Shown here: positions 1-8,863 of the stretch, one piece after another
Layout of the letters: the number at the start of each line of letters is the position of its first letter
Numbering within the stretch: position 1 is the stretch's first letter
Assembly: GCF_009466385.1 (NCBI RefSeq)
Contig: NZ_WIAQ01000021.1
Coordinates: forward strand, 1-46,627
DNA length: 46,627 bases
DNA from: Peribacillus tepidiphilus
GTDB taxonomy: Bacteria > Bacillota > Bacilli > Bacillales > DSM-1321
Direction: 5' to 3'
The notes under the pieces: generated by a model
What the model saw: only the letters and a program-made list of their open reading frames with translations
Database searches by the model: none
Told to the model about the DNA's origin: nothing
Position numbers and translations under genes: made by a program

Positions 1-162
1 CTTCCTTTATTTAGGGATTTAGTGTCGGTGTGGTAACCTCACTATTACCTAAATTTCAGGGGGTGGCAATTTTTTTGCTCAAAAAGCCCTCTAATATAGG
101 ATTTACTAACCTATTTACTATAAAAGTTTTGACAATACGTAAATAGTAAGAGGGGGAAAAGA

Positions 163-1383
163 ATGAAAAAAGCATGGGTTGTTTTGTTGATGTTTGTGTT
201 AGTTTTCGGAGTGCTTGCTGCATGTTCTGGAGGAGACAAGACTTCTGGGGAAAAAGCTTCCGGGGAAAAGGCTACTGGGGGTAAAACTGCTGAGGAAAAC
301 AAAGGAACCATTAAAATTGGAGGGCTTTTTGATATAACCGGAGGAACGGGCGATGTTGGAACGCCATATGCAGAGGGGGAGAAAGCATACTTTGATTATA
401 TTTCAAAGGAAAGTATCAATGGCTATAAATTAGAATTAGTCGGAGAAGATTATGCCTATAAGATCCCAGAAGCACAAAAGCTCTACCAAAAATATAAATC
501 CAAAGACAAAGTTGCGGCTATTTTAGGTTGGGGAACGGGTGATACAGAAGCACTTCGTCAGCAAGTAGCAACTGACAAACTTCCGTATTTCTCAGCTTCT
601 TATTCTGAAAACCTAAAAAATATGGATGAAAGTCCATATAACTTTTTAACAGCAGCATCTTATTCGGACCAAGCACGTTCAGTACTTAAATGGATTAAAG
701 ATAACCATAGTGGCGGCACTCCAACTGTTGCGCTGATTTATAATGATACAGCCTTTGGTAAATCTCCAATTGAAGATGCCAAGAAGTTTGCTGCTGAAAT
801 TGGTATTGACGTTGTGGATGAACAAATTGTTGATTTAAAAGCACTAGATGCAACGTCTCAATTATTAAATATGAAAAAGAAAAAACCAGATTATGCGATT
901 ATCCAAGAGACATGGGGAGCAACTGCAACGATTCTAAAAGATGCGAAAAAGTTAGGGATTGATACCCAATTCATTGGATTAAACTGGGCAACTGGTGAAG
1001 GTCTGCTTCCGATTGCAGGGGATGCAGCAGAGGGTTTCATCGGAGTTGTATCACATGCTTTCCCATATGAAGATTTACCAGGTATGGAGGAAATTAAGAA
1101 GTATTTAGAAAGTAAAGGAGAAAAGTTAGAGGATAAGAACCAAAAGTTCGTACAAGGATGGGTAGCAGCAAAAATTCTAGTCGAGGGGATTAAGCTAGCT
1201 GAAGACCCAACGACTGGTGAAGGAATCCGCACCGGATTAGAAAAGATCACGAATCTAGATTTAGGTGGGCTTGCAGCTCCGGTTACGTTCACACCTGACA
1301 ATCATGCAGGTACGAATCAAATTCGTCTTGCAGAGGTCAAAAATGGCAAATTTGAAGTCATAACCGATTATATTGGTTACTAG
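163..1383 (+). CDS. Liv-type ABC transporter substrate-binding lipoprotein
   Basis: This is a periplasmic-binding-protein type I protein of the branched-chain amino acid (LivJ-like) family, 406 aa. It should capture a small ligand outside the membrane and deliver it to a Liv permease. Residues 1-20 form a signal peptide ending in the lipobox LAAC, with Cys21 as the lipid-anchored residue. A Gly/Ser/Lys/Thr-rich linker (about 22-45) precedes the ligand-binding fold, which starts at IKIGGLFDITGG. The start ATG follows an AGAGGGGG ribosome site. The next gene is the LivF ATPase, then a PaaK-like CoA ligase, so the ligand may be an aromatic or other carboxylic acid rather than an amino acid (inference). 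The LivH, LivM and LivG partners are not in the window and probably lie to the left. Confidence 0.9.
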   Translation: MKKAWVVLLMFVLVFGVLAACSGGDKTSGEKASGEKATGGKTAEENKGTIKIGGLFDITGGTGDVGTPYAEGEKAYFDYISKESINGYKLELVGEDYAYKIPEAQKLYQKYKSKDKVAAILGWGTGDTEALRQQVATDKLPYFSASYSENLKNMDESPYNFLTAASYSDQARSVLKWIKDNHSGGTPTVALIYNDTAFGKSPIEDAKKFAAEIGIDVVDEQIVDLKALDATSQLLNMKKKKPDYAIIQETWGATATILKDAKKLGIDTQFIGLNWATGEGLLPIAGDAAEGFIGVVSHAFPYEDLPGMEEIKKYLESKGEKLEDKNQKFVQGWVAAKILVEGIKLAEDPTTGEGIRTGLEKITNLDLGGLAAPVTFTPDNHAGTNQIRLAEVKNGKFEVITDYIGY

Positions 1384-1440
1384 AATGGGGAGGGGCGTTT
1401 GTCCAAAACGCCCCTTTTTTCAAATAGGAGGAGTAAGTAT

Positions 1441-2229
1441 ATGCTGACTTTAAACAACGTTGAGGTCATGTATGATCGTGTCATTCTTGTATTAAAAGGG
1501 ATGTCGATGGTGATTCCAAAAGGAAAAATTGTGGCTCTTTTAGGAAGTAATGGAGCAGGAAAAACGACAACGCTTAAAGCCATTTCCGGCCTATTAAAGA
1601 GTGAGAACGGGGAAGTAACAAATGGCTTTATCGAATTGTACGGGGAACGAATTGATGTGAATGATGCGGAAACGATTGTAAAAAAAGGCATCTTTCAGTG
1701 CATGGAAGGCCGGCGTGTATTTAAACATTTATCTGTCGAAGAAAATTTGCTTGCCGGAGCTCATACTCGTAAGGATCGAAAAAATATTAAAGACGATATT
1801 CAAAAGGTGTATCATTATTTCCCGAAACTAGAAATGCTGAAGCATCGTCAGGCAGGATATTTATCTGGCGGAGAACAGCAAATGCTCGCTATTGGGAGAG
1901 GAATCATGGCAAAACCGAAAGTATTGCTACTAGATGAGCCCTCCCTCGGTCTCGCCCCACTCCTCGTAAAAGAAATTTTCAGTATCATAAAAAGAATTAA
2001 TGAAGAAGAAGGAACCACAATTTTAGTAGTGGAACAAAATGCAAATGTTGCCTTATCTATTGCAGACTACGGCTATATCATGGAGAACGGTCGAATTGTA
2101 TTAGATGGGCCAGTTGAACGACTTCTAGCGAATCAAGATGTACGTGAATTTTATCTTGGAATGAGTGATAAAGGAAGGAAAAGCTATAAAAATATTAAAT
2201 CTTATAAAAGAAGGAAGAGATGGTTATGA
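1441..2229 (+). CDS. LivF-type branched-chain amino acid ABC transporter ATP-binding protein
   Basis: ATPase subunit of a Liv-family importer, 262 aa, acting at the inner face of the membrane. Walker A is GSNGAGKTTT (35-44), the signature is LSGGEQQ (141-147) and Walker B is VLLLDEPSLGLAP. The short overall length and the MEGRRVF segment are typical of LivF rather than LivG. I use the ATG at 1441, which has AGGAGG about 8 bases upstream; an in-frame upstream start at 1399 lacks this support and lies in a GC-rich hairpin (GGGGCG...CGCCCC) after the preceding gene. The C-terminal tail is lysine-rich and unusually long. The stop overlaps the start region of the next gene, so translation is probably coupled. 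Confidence 0.9.
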   Translation: MLTLNNVEVMYDRVILVLKGMSMVIPKGKIVALLGSNGAGKTTTLKAISGLLKSENGEVTNGFIELYGERIDVNDAETIVKKGIFQCMEGRRVFKHLSVEENLLAGAHTRKDRKNIKDDIQKVYHYFPKLEMLKHRQAGYLSGGEQQMLAIGRGIMAKPKVLLLDEPSLGLAPLLVKEIFSIIKRINEEEGTTILVVEQNANVALSIADYGYIMENGRIVLDGPVERLLANQDVREFYLGMSDKGRKSYKNIKSYKRRKRWL

Positions 2230-3407
2230 TCGAATCGCTTAAAGGTGTTATTCAATTCGCATATGAAAAAGCGGAAGGCTTTAAGCAGAATATGGTACGT
2301 GCCGGACTGTCACCTGACGATATTACTTCCATTGAGGACTTGGAGAAAATTCCTGTTCTAAAAAAGGACCTGCTTCCTGAATTACAGAAAGTAGATCCAC
2401 CCTTTGGAAAAATGACTACCATCAATTCGAAGGAAATGGCACGAATTTTTATGTCTCCTGGTCCAATCTATGATCCTCAAACACATGAAAAGGATTTTTG
2501 GAGATTTTCGGAGGCTCTTCAAATGGCTGGCTTTCATGAAGGGGACATAGTCCAAAATACGTTCTCCTATCATTTATCTCCTGCAGGATTCATGTTTGAT
2601 TCAGCACTGCGTAAATTAGGTGCTACAGTCGTTCCAGCCGGTACAGGGAATAGGGAGCTGCAAATACAAGTGATGAGAGATTTGCAAATCACCGGCTATG
2701 TTGGAACACCAAGCTTTTTTGGGCTTTTATTGGATTATGCGGAGGAAAAAGGTTGGACGGTTGGAAAAGAGTTAAAGATCAAAAAGGTATTTTTTACAGC
2801 AGAGATGCTTACAGCAGAAATGAGAAAAAGATGTGAAGACAAGGGAATCTCCGTTTATGAAGGATATGGAACAGCAGATTGTGGTTGTCTAGCCTTTGAG
2901 GATAAGCAGGGACCAGGTTTAAAGGTAACTGCCACTGCTCTTGTTCAAATTTGTGATCCAATTACTGGGCGTGAAGTAAAATCTGGTGAAGGTGAAGTTG
3001 TCGTGACCTTATTTGATAAGAGCTATCCGCTTATACGGTTTGGTACTGGAGACTTGTCGCGATGGGTAGAAGGGTATGAAGGGAAGCGGATCGCCGGTGT
3101 CCTTGGCAGAGTCAGTGATGGTGTTAAAGTAAAAGGAATGTTTGTAAGAGAAAAACAACTTGCTACATTTTTAGAGCAGGAGGGATATAAAACATTCCAA
3201 GGGATTGTTTCGAATGAAAAAGGTCAAGACGTATTCGAATTATTTATAGAATCCGAAGAAGAATTGGATGCTAACCTTCTACCAAAACTTCAGAGTGTTA
3301 TACGAATTACGCCGATTCTTACAAGAGTAAATCCAGGAAGGATAAGTAATAATAAGGAAGAAAAACGAATTGTGGATCAACGTCTTTTTAATAGGAATAA
3401 GGTGTAA
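2226..3407 (+). CDS. PaaK-like acyl/phenylacetate-CoA ligase (AMP-forming)
   Basis: Adenylate-forming enzyme of the phenylacetate-CoA ligase family, 393 aa (395 aa if the ATG at 2220 is used). It should activate a carboxylic acid with ATP and CoA. Visible are the N-terminal segment with a PVLKKDLLPE motif, the central YEGYGTADCG motif matching the family's YG(S/T)TE region, the RFGTGDLS motif (about 270) and a C-terminal lid with the GRVSDGVKVKG hinge. I prefer 2226 because AAGGAAG at 2211-2217 is better spaced from it than from 2220. It overlaps the livF-like gene, and transport plus CoA activation of the same acid is the simplest reading. The substrate cannot be told from sequence. Confidence 0.85.
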   Translation: MIESLKGVIQFAYEKAEGFKQNMVRAGLSPDDITSIEDLEKIPVLKKDLLPELQKVDPPFGKMTTINSKEMARIFMSPGPIYDPQTHEKDFWRFSEALQMAGFHEGDIVQNTFSYHLSPAGFMFDSALRKLGATVVPAGTGNRELQIQVMRDLQITGYVGTPSFFGLLLDYAEEKGWTVGKELKIKKVFFTAEMLTAEMRKRCEDKGISVYEGYGTADCGCLAFEDKQGPGLKVTATALVQICDPITGREVKSGEGEVVVTLFDKSYPLIRFGTGDLSRWVEGYEGKRIAGVLGRVSDGVKVKGMFVREKQLATFLEQEGYKTFQGIVSNEKGQDVFELFIESEEELDANLLPKLQSVIRITPILTRVNPGRISNNKEEKRIVDQRLFNRNKV

Positions 3408-3424
3408 GAACAGTAGTTTTCCAT

Positions 3425-3472
3425 AAAAAGAGGGGAGTTTTGCGATGATGGAGAGTAATGCTCCTCTTTTTA
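3425..3472. terminator. Rho-independent terminator between convergent genes
   Basis: AAAAAGAGGGGAG at 3425-3437 pairs with CTCCTCTTTTT at 3461-3471 (one bulge), giving U/A-rich flanks on both sides. It closes the Liv/PaaK operon. A second inverted repeat, GGGCCTC (3532-3538) with GAGGCCC (3564-3570), lies closer to the end of the minus-strand DUF169 gene but has no clear T-run. Confidence 0.7.
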
Positions 3473-3586
3473 ATTGGACAAAAAAAATGATGAGATGCGC
3501 GTTTTTAAGGGATTGAATCGTCATGTCAATAGGGCCTCTTTGAAGAAATGTGTGCGATCATAGGAGGCCCATGGAAATTCGAAAAC

Positions 3587-4381
3587 TTATTCTTCCTCGA
3601 ACATTTTATTTAGCTTTTGGTAGGTAGCTGGATATTTCGCTTCATATTGTAAGAAAGTTGGAATTGGATAACGAACGCCGCCCTTGTGCGTTCCTTGTAA
3701 ACCTTCTATAAAATCATCAACTAACGAGTTAGGGATTGTAAAGGCCATTTCGTGATCGTGTGTTTGTCCAAATACTCTGTCTCCATAACAAGGCAAGATC
3801 ACTTGAGGTTTATCCGTTCTCATTGTCTTAATGACGATATCTGCACAATCTGCACGAGCTGTAAAAGTAGAAGATATTTCACCGCCTGTGTTATAAAGAG
3901 CTGCAGCGACCATCCTCATTACTTGTGCAGAATTTCCATATACCACAATGACCTCTGGATCGAAATTGGCTCTAGAAAGAGGCGCCATCAAGACAGTTCC
4001 TGCTTCTTCCTTGGAGAACTTTGGTATAGAAGCTTCTGTTTTAGACCCCAAATCACAAGTTTTTGTATACATTCCATCTGTTAGATTTCCTTTTTTATAA
4101 TAGTCAAGTTCCTCTTCAAAACCGAAGGCAATTTTCGCAATTGGACAAGAAAGGTCCTCACGATCCATCGCCAATGACCAGCCATATCTCCTTGCCATCG
4201 TAATTCCTTGGCAAATACTAAACTTTGTTCCAAGATCATTCATTGGTCGTTTTATACGGTCAGGAAGTACTTCTCCCTTCTTCATCACTCGAATTGCTAA
4301 CGGAAACGTATCAGGCCTTACATAAGTATGAATTGCACTTTCTAGCTCACTAATTTTTTTTTGATCAATCGTCCGTTGCAT
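3587..4381 (-). CDS. DUF169 family protein
   Basis: 264-aa cytoplasmic protein that I recognise as DUF169: an N-terminal PLAIRVMK segment, then a conserved cysteine region (SICQGITMARRYG and the following LSCPIAKIAFGF) and the central block with APLSRANFDPEVIVVYGN. The family has no settled function in my knowledge. Several conserved cysteines and a late PCYGDRVFG motif suggest a bound metal or cofactor (inference). The ATG is preceded on the minus strand by an AAGGGGGGAT ribosome site. It is convergent with the PaaK-like gene and is probably monocistronic. Confidence 0.8.
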   Translation of the reverse strand: MQRTIDQKKISELESAIHTYVRPDTFPLAIRVMKKGEVLPDRIKRPMNDLGTKFSICQGITMARRYGWSLAMDREDLSCPIAKIAFGFEEELDYYKKGNLTDGMYTKTCDLGSKTEASIPKFSKEEAGTVLMAPLSRANFDPEVIVVYGNSAQVMRMVAAALYNTGGEISSTFTARADCADIVIKTMRTDKPQVILPCYGDRVFGQTHDHEMAFTIPNSLVDDFIEGLQGTHKGGVRYPIPTFLQYEAKYPATYQKLNKMFEEE

Positions 4382-4478
4382 CTAATGATCCCCCCTTGAA
4401 TATATATTCATTTAATATTCTGCAAATTTCATGTTCATTCCTGCTTTTGTAGGGTGACAGATGTATGGTGTGTTGTAT

Positions 4479-4529
4479 GGTGTGCCAGACCCGGTTTTGG
4501 ACAAATGTCTTTTTGTGGTGTCTGACACC
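4479..4529. repeat. Dispersed intergenic repeat, copy 1 (GTGTCTGACACC type)
   Basis: About 50 bp containing TGGACAAATGTCTTT and ending in the palindrome GGTGTCTGACACC. A second diverged copy lies at 8313-8361. The shared core runs from TGGACAAATGTCTTT to the terminal ACACC with few differences. Confidence 0.6.
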
Positions 4530-4555
4530 AATAGATGAGGTACCCAACCCTATCT

Positions 4556-6226
4556 TTAGTTAGGATCGTTACCATCCATAATTTTCTTTTGATAGCGGGC
4601 TAGTGTTAGCAAAGGAAAGATGTATCGGTAACTATGGTAATGCATGTAGAATCCGCCAGCCATTCCCTGACCTTTTGGATATGAATTCGTCCAATCATCT
4701 GTATTGGCAGCAGTTAAAATAAATTGAATTCCTGCTTCTATTTCAGGTGTAAGAGCGTCTGTAGCTGCAATCAGAGCATCTACAGCCCAGGCTGTATGAG
4801 TTAATGTGCTAAAACCTAACGCAATGTAGGTCTTCTCTATATCATTTACATGACTCTCCCCAACCACCGTCAGAATTTTGGATATTCCGAAGCCATTTTA
4901 TCGCTTTTTGGATAGCTGGGTGACTCGATGAGACTCCTACAGAAGCAAGGCCTGTTACGGCTGCCCAGGTACCATAGATATAGCAAATCCCCCAGCGTCC
5001 ATACCATGATCCATCCTTTTCTTGATGATCCAACAACCATTTCACGCCAGCTTTGATAGCACAATGATGGTTAGATAAGGTCGTGTGGTTTCCAAAAAAC
5101 TCTAATGTCCTGCCAGTTAAATCCGCACTGGAAGAATCTTCGAGTAATAATTCTGATCCTTGAAGGGGAATAAAGGATGAAATGCTTTTATTTACATTTT
5201 TTTCGAAGGATGGCCAGCCTCCGTCATCGTTTTGCATGGAAAATACCCACTGAATACCTCTGTCCCATGCTTGATGGAAGAGAGGCTTTTTATTAACCAT
5301 TTTTCCAATGGCCCTTAATGAAGCAGTTGTATCATCTAGATCAGGATGAATGGTATTTTCATAAGAGAAGCCCCATCCACCAGGAAAACTGCCCGGATTA
5401 TGGATGGCCCAATCCCCATATTTATAGTGCTGGCGTGACAGCAAAAAACCATTCGCTTTAACAATTGTCGGGTCTGTATCTTGAACCCCTGCTTCTTGCA
5501 AAGCATAACTGATTAAGGATGTATTCCAAACTGTTGCAGTCGTATATTGCATATGAGTCAAGCCGTTTATTTGGCATTTCATAGACTTTAATCCATTAAC
5601 TGCATTCATAATGATAGGATGGTTTCTCTTATAACCAAGGGAAAGCAACGAGAAAATCATGAGGAAAGTTGAACTGAAATAATTGGAAAAGGTGCCATCT
5701 GGTTCGATTCGATCCAACATATACTTTTTCGCTCGATCGAATGCAAGCGAATGAATTTGCTCTGGTAAAGTCATGAATTTCTTGATCTCGTTTTTAATGG
5801 ATGCTAGGATAGACATCCATTCATTTGAACGGCTCCAAGTTAAGTATTCCTCATTCCATCCATCAGATCGTGACACAAATAAATCAGATAGATCCGGACT
5901 CATCTTTGTCTTTTTACGATATTTCTTTTCAGCAAGTATTAAAATGGGAGTGAGATTAGCCCTTCCAAAGATAGAAAAATCGAAGAAATTGATTGGAAAT
6001 GAAACCGGCAAAAGTACAATCTCAATGGGAATGGGGAAAAGCATGGGCCATGGAATCTGTCCAGTTAATGCAAGCATTATTTTTGTAAACATATAGCTTT
6101 TTTCTATTCCACCATTTGATAAAACATATCGTTTAGCAGCCTGTATGTTTTCATCATTTTTTGTATAATAACCGGAGTAAAGAAGGGAGTAATAGGCTTC
6201 AACAGTGGTACTTTTAATGTTTCGAT
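4556..6226 (-). pseudogene. sqhC: Squalene-hopene/sporulenol cyclase (SqhC), 5'-truncated and frameshifted
   Basis: Triterpene cyclase that in bacilli cyclises squalene-type C30/C35 substrates to hopanoids or sporulenes. Clear family marks are the catalytic DXDD motif (HPDLDDTTA), several QW repeats (QNDDGGW, QEKDGSWYGRWG, QNSDGGWGES) and close matching to B. subtilis SqhC as I remember it. Two lesions are visible. Near 4848 one base is missing in an A-run, so the main frame stops just after GGWGESCK and the remaining ~95 residues continue in another frame to 4556. The N-terminus is also absent: homology begins around residue 65-70 of a normal cyclase, near 6220, where the sequence changes into the oppositely directed DUF2515 gene. 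Codons upstream to an ATG at 6308 are antisense to that gene and do not look like cyclase. The protein is very unlikely to be active. Confidence 0.85.
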
Positions 6227-6230
6227 ATTT

Positions 6231-6863
6231 ATGGAAACCATTTGGAATGATTTTTGGAGGAATGGTAATCGTTATATTTTGACAATCGCCCTTGTTATCA
6301 ATGAACAAAGTTATTTAGAAAATAGGGTTATTCAAAATCCGATTTTTAAAAAGACCGTTTTCGACACGATTGAGTTTAAACTGCAGGATCTACTTGCTTT
6401 TACTCATATTATCTTCCCGTATGAACAACATAACGAAACGAAACTCGTTGGTCAGACGCTCCAACAATTTGGTTCCTTACACGAGCGGATTTTGTTAGGA
6501 AAGCGGCTGTATTCTTTGCTTTTTTCGAGGGAACATGTGTTAAAAAATGTTGTAAACTGGGCTAAAACTCATCCCCATACTGGATCGCGAAAGGATTATT
6601 GGCCTCATTTATTTAATAGTGTGAAAGAAGAGCTACCGACCGTTTTTTATAAACGCAGGTTAAGAGGTTGCCAGCTCAGGCAGGGGGCAGGCCGGCTTTA
6701 TAGTCCGAGGCTTGAATTCGCTTGGAAAAGTGTTGATCATTTGCCTGCAGAAACTGGAGATTGGTTTAAAGACTGGAGAATGATTCATTATTTTTTCAAA
6801 AATGAAGAAAATGTGGATGGAGAGATTCGTCATGAAAACTGTGAAACACTTGAAAAAAATTGA
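6231..6863 (+). pseudogene. DUF2515 (YppC-like) protein, probably lacking its N-terminal part
   Basis: 210-aa open frame resembling the C-terminal two thirds of DUF2515 proteins: ILTIALVINEQSYLENRV, a FPYEQHNETKLVG segment, LHERILLGKRLYSLLF and HPHTGSRKDYWPHLF. Family members are about 300 aa, and the missing part is N-terminal. The ATG at 6231 has no good ribosome site (GATATTTATGG precedes it) and lies within ten bases of where cyclase homology ends on the other strand, so the ATG is probably fortuitous and the gene a deletion remnant. It could still be expressed from an unusual start. Function of the family is unknown to me. The stop overlaps the next gene's TTG start. Confidence 0.65.
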
Positions 6864-7291
6864 ACTTGCAGCCATCGCCAAAAAAACAATATTCCATTAA
6901 GATCAAAGCCTTTTCAACTTTTTATCCAACATTATTACTGGCATCTCTAATTGGTACGTATTTAGATCTTTATTTCGTCGGAAAGAATATGTACTTTTTT
7001 CCGATCAGGCCGTTTGAAGACATTTTCACAATCAATATTGCTTTTACACTGGGAGGTCTGCCTTTATTCACTTTACTATTAATTACTTTTATAAAAAAAA
7101 TGACATTTTATAGACGTTGGTTATTTATTTTACTCGTTAGCTTCTTGATCGCAAATTTAGAGTATCAGGCTGAAAGATTCGGATTTTTTAGCCATTCGGA
7201 GCAGTGGAAACATATTTATTCATTCTTTGGATATTTTCTCTTTATGACAATACTATGGAATTTTTACCGATGCTCCAATATGAGAAAATAA
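6860..7291 (+). CDS. Small multi-pass membrane protein (CBO0543-like)
   Basis: 143-aa hydrophobic protein with about four membrane segments (roughly 18-38, 52-75, 86-102 and 120-136). The sequence GTYLDLYFVGKNMYFFPIRPFEDIF resembles the CBO0543 family of spore-former membrane proteins, of unknown function; this is from memory and moderate. The start is TTG at 6860, sharing bases with the TGA of the DUF2515 remnant, so the two were probably translationally coupled. The protein itself looks complete. Confidence 0.6.
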   Translation: MNLQPSPKKQYSIKIKAFSTFYPTLLLASLIGTYLDLYFVGKNMYFFPIRPFEDIFTINIAFTLGGLPLFTLLLITFIKKMTFYRRWLFILLVSFLIANLEYQAERFGFFSHSEQWKHIYSFFGYFLFMTILWNFYRCSNMRK

Positions 7292-7340
7292 AAACATGGC
7301 AAACTTGAGAACCATTATAAAATTGATATGGGAAAGATGA

Positions 7341-7370
7341 TTTACCTTTAAGAAGGATTATGACTATAAT
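7341..7370 (+). promoter_or_regulatory. Sigma-A type promoter of nadE
   Basis: TTTACC (7341-7346), 18-base spacer, TATAAT (7365-7370). Predicted transcription would start near 7377, which supports the nadE start at 7472 rather than an ATG at 7379. Confidence 0.55.
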
Positions 7371-7471
7371 ACTGAAAGATGACTAATGTCTATTTTCAGA
7401 TCGTTAGCCCATCAGCAAACAACAGCGAAAATCCCTTTTTGAAAAGAATATTTACAGAGGTGAATTGGAAT

Positions 7472-8293
7472 ATGGAATTGCAGAAGCGAATCATCAAAGA
7501 ATTAAACGTCAAGCCTGAAATTAATCCAAAAGAAGAAATTAGGGAACGAATTAATTTTTTAAAAGCGTATTTAAAAAAATCGAAAGGAAATGGCTTTGTG
7601 TTAGGTATTAGTGGAGGCCAGGATTCTACTCTTGCAGGAAGGCTTGCTCAGTTGGCAGTAGAAGAACTGAGAAACGAGGGGTATGTTGCTCAATTCATTG
7701 CAATTCGGCTTCCATATGGAATACAGAAAGATGAAGCGGATGCCCAAAGAGCTTTAGATTTTATTAAAGCTGATCGTGTATACACTTTTAACATTAAAGA
7801 GGCAGTTGATGCAGTGAAAGACCAGTATGATCGCCTTGATACTCCTGAACCATTAAGGGATTTTCAAAAGGGAAATGTAAAAGCGAGAATGAGGATGATT
7901 GCTCAATACGCTTTTGCTGGACAGGAAGGTTTCCTTGTTATTGGAACAGATCATGCAGCCGAAGCAGTAACCGGCTTCTTTACAAAGTTTGGAGATGGGG
8001 GAGCAGATCTTCTTCCATTAGCAGGATTAAGTAAACGTCAAGGTCGAGCCCTTCTAAAAGAGCTTGGTGCCGATGAGAGTTTATATTTAAAAACGCCTAC
8101 CGCTGACCTGCTTGATCAAAAGCCTGGACAAGCTGATGAAACGGAATTAGGTATTTCTTATGAAGAAATTGATGATTATCTAGAAGGAAAACAGGTTGCA
8201 AAAGAGGTAGCAGAAAAAATCGAACAACGTTTTTTAGCAACGGAGCATAAGCGCCAGCTTCCTGCGACGATGTTTGATTCTTGGTGGAAATAG
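7472..8293 (+). CDS. nadE: Ammonia-dependent NAD+ synthetase
   Basis: Makes NAD+ from nicotinate adenine dinucleotide, ATP and ammonia in the cytoplasm, the last step of NAD synthesis. 273 aa, the normal length for bacterial NadE. The ATP-pyrophosphatase P-loop SGGQDS is at 47-52, with [22 protein letters not shown] and [11 protein letters not shown] further on, and the family ending ([11 protein letters not shown]-like: [12 protein letters not shown]). The ATG at 7472 is preceded by AGAGGTG. A longer in-frame start at 7379 would add 31 residues not seen in the family and nearly coincides with the predicted transcription start. Probably monocistronic. Confidence 0.95.
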   Translation: MELQKRIIKELNVKPEINPKEEIRERINFLKAYLKKSKGNGFVLGISGGQDSTLAGRLAQLAVEELRNEGYVAQFIAIRLPYGIQKDEADAQRALDFIKADRVYTFNIKEAVDAVKDQYDRLDTPEPLRDFQKGNVKARMRMIAQYAFAGQEGFLVIGTDHAAEAVTGFFTKFGDGGADLLPLAGLSKRQGRALLKELGADESLYLKTPTADLLDQKPGQADETELGISYEEIDDYLEGKQVAKEVAEKIEQRFLATEHKRQLPATMFDSWWK

Positions 8294-8312
8294 TTTTTGA
8301 AAGAAGCGAAAA

Positions 8313-8361
8313 GGTGACTGACACCAATTATGGACAAATGTCTTTCTGTGATGCAGACACC
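8313..8361. repeat. Dispersed intergenic repeat, copy 2 (GTGTCTGACACC type)
   Basis: Second copy of the repeat at 4479-4529: GGTGACTGACACC, then TGGACAAATGTCTTT, then CAGACACC followed by TTTTTT. The two ends can pair, and the T-run after it means it may also act as the nadE terminator. Confidence 0.6.
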
Positions 8362-8469
8362 TTTTTTCAATTGAAAATGAAATGGATGAGAATCCCAAGC
8401 TTGACAAGTAAATGAAAGCTGTAATCATATTGATTTGTATTTCAGATTGATCTGCCATCATGAGCAAAA

Positions 8470-8517
8470 TATCGGTCGTTATTCCAATATATCGGTCATC
8501 AGGTGTAATTTATCGGT
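8470..8517. repeat. Three spaced ATCGGT repeats
   Basis: ATCGGT occurs at 8471, 8491 and 8512, with related flanks (AATATCGGTCGTTATT, ATATATCGGTCATC, TTTATCGGTTATTAT). Spacing is 20 and 21 bases, close to two helical turns. Purpose unknown; it may be a degenerate tandem repeat or a protein-binding array. Confidence 0.45.
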
Positions 8518-8540
8518 TATTATAGGTAAGAAATTTAAGA

Positions 8541-8565
8541 GGAGAGCCAAGTAGCTCTCCTTTTT
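8541..8565 (+). terminator. Hairpin terminator
   Basis: GGAGAGC (8541-8547) and GCTCTCC (8554-8560) with a six-base loop, followed by TTTTT. It lies between nadE and the convergent small gene. The T-run favours use on the plus strand. Confidence 0.65.
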
Positions 8566-8575
8566 ACTACATATC

Positions 8576-8863
8576 CTATTCTGTCATAGATATAGGAGAA
8601 CCAGTGGAAGTATGTTGATTTACCCAATCAAGTGATGTTTTTAAAATAGTCGACCAGTTCGATATCTCATTTTTATGCTGTTCAATCCAATTAAAACAAA
8701 ATTGTGGATCAATGTTATACTCATAACACTGTGAAAGGAAAGACTGGATTGTAGCCTCTTTGCAATTTTGCCATGATCCACACGTTATCCTCCATATGTC
8801 TTCCATTTTCTCCTGTATCGAAGTATCATTTATAGAATTTGTAAATGGATTTTGGTTTGGCAT
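8576..8863 (-). CDS. Small hypothetical protein
   Basis: 95-aa soluble protein I do not recognise. It has four Trp and several Cys residues (WRITCGSW, ENC-like QNCKEAT, SQCYEYNIDPQFC) in a mostly helical pattern. The ATG is preceded by an AGGAGG-type site (CTAGGAGGATCTAAA on the minus strand), which argues that it is a real gene. Confidence 0.6.
   Translation of the reverse strand: MPNQNPFTNSINDTSIQEKMEDIWRITCGSWQNCKEATIQSFLSQCYEYNIDPQFCFNWIEQHKNEISNWSTILKTSLDWVNQHTSTGSPISMTE

Noticed and set aside
891-1301. 136-codon open frame on the minus strand within the binding-protein gene
   Set aside because: It is antisense to a clearly conserved gene, has no ribosome site and its composition is not protein-like.
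5773-6096. 107-codon plus-strand frame inside the cyclase remnant
   Set aside because: It is antisense to a segment with clear cyclase homology; no independent evidence.
8470-8517. ATCGGT repeats as a small CRISPR array
   Set aside because: Repeats are too short, spacers of about 14 bases are far below CRISPR size, and no cas gene is present.
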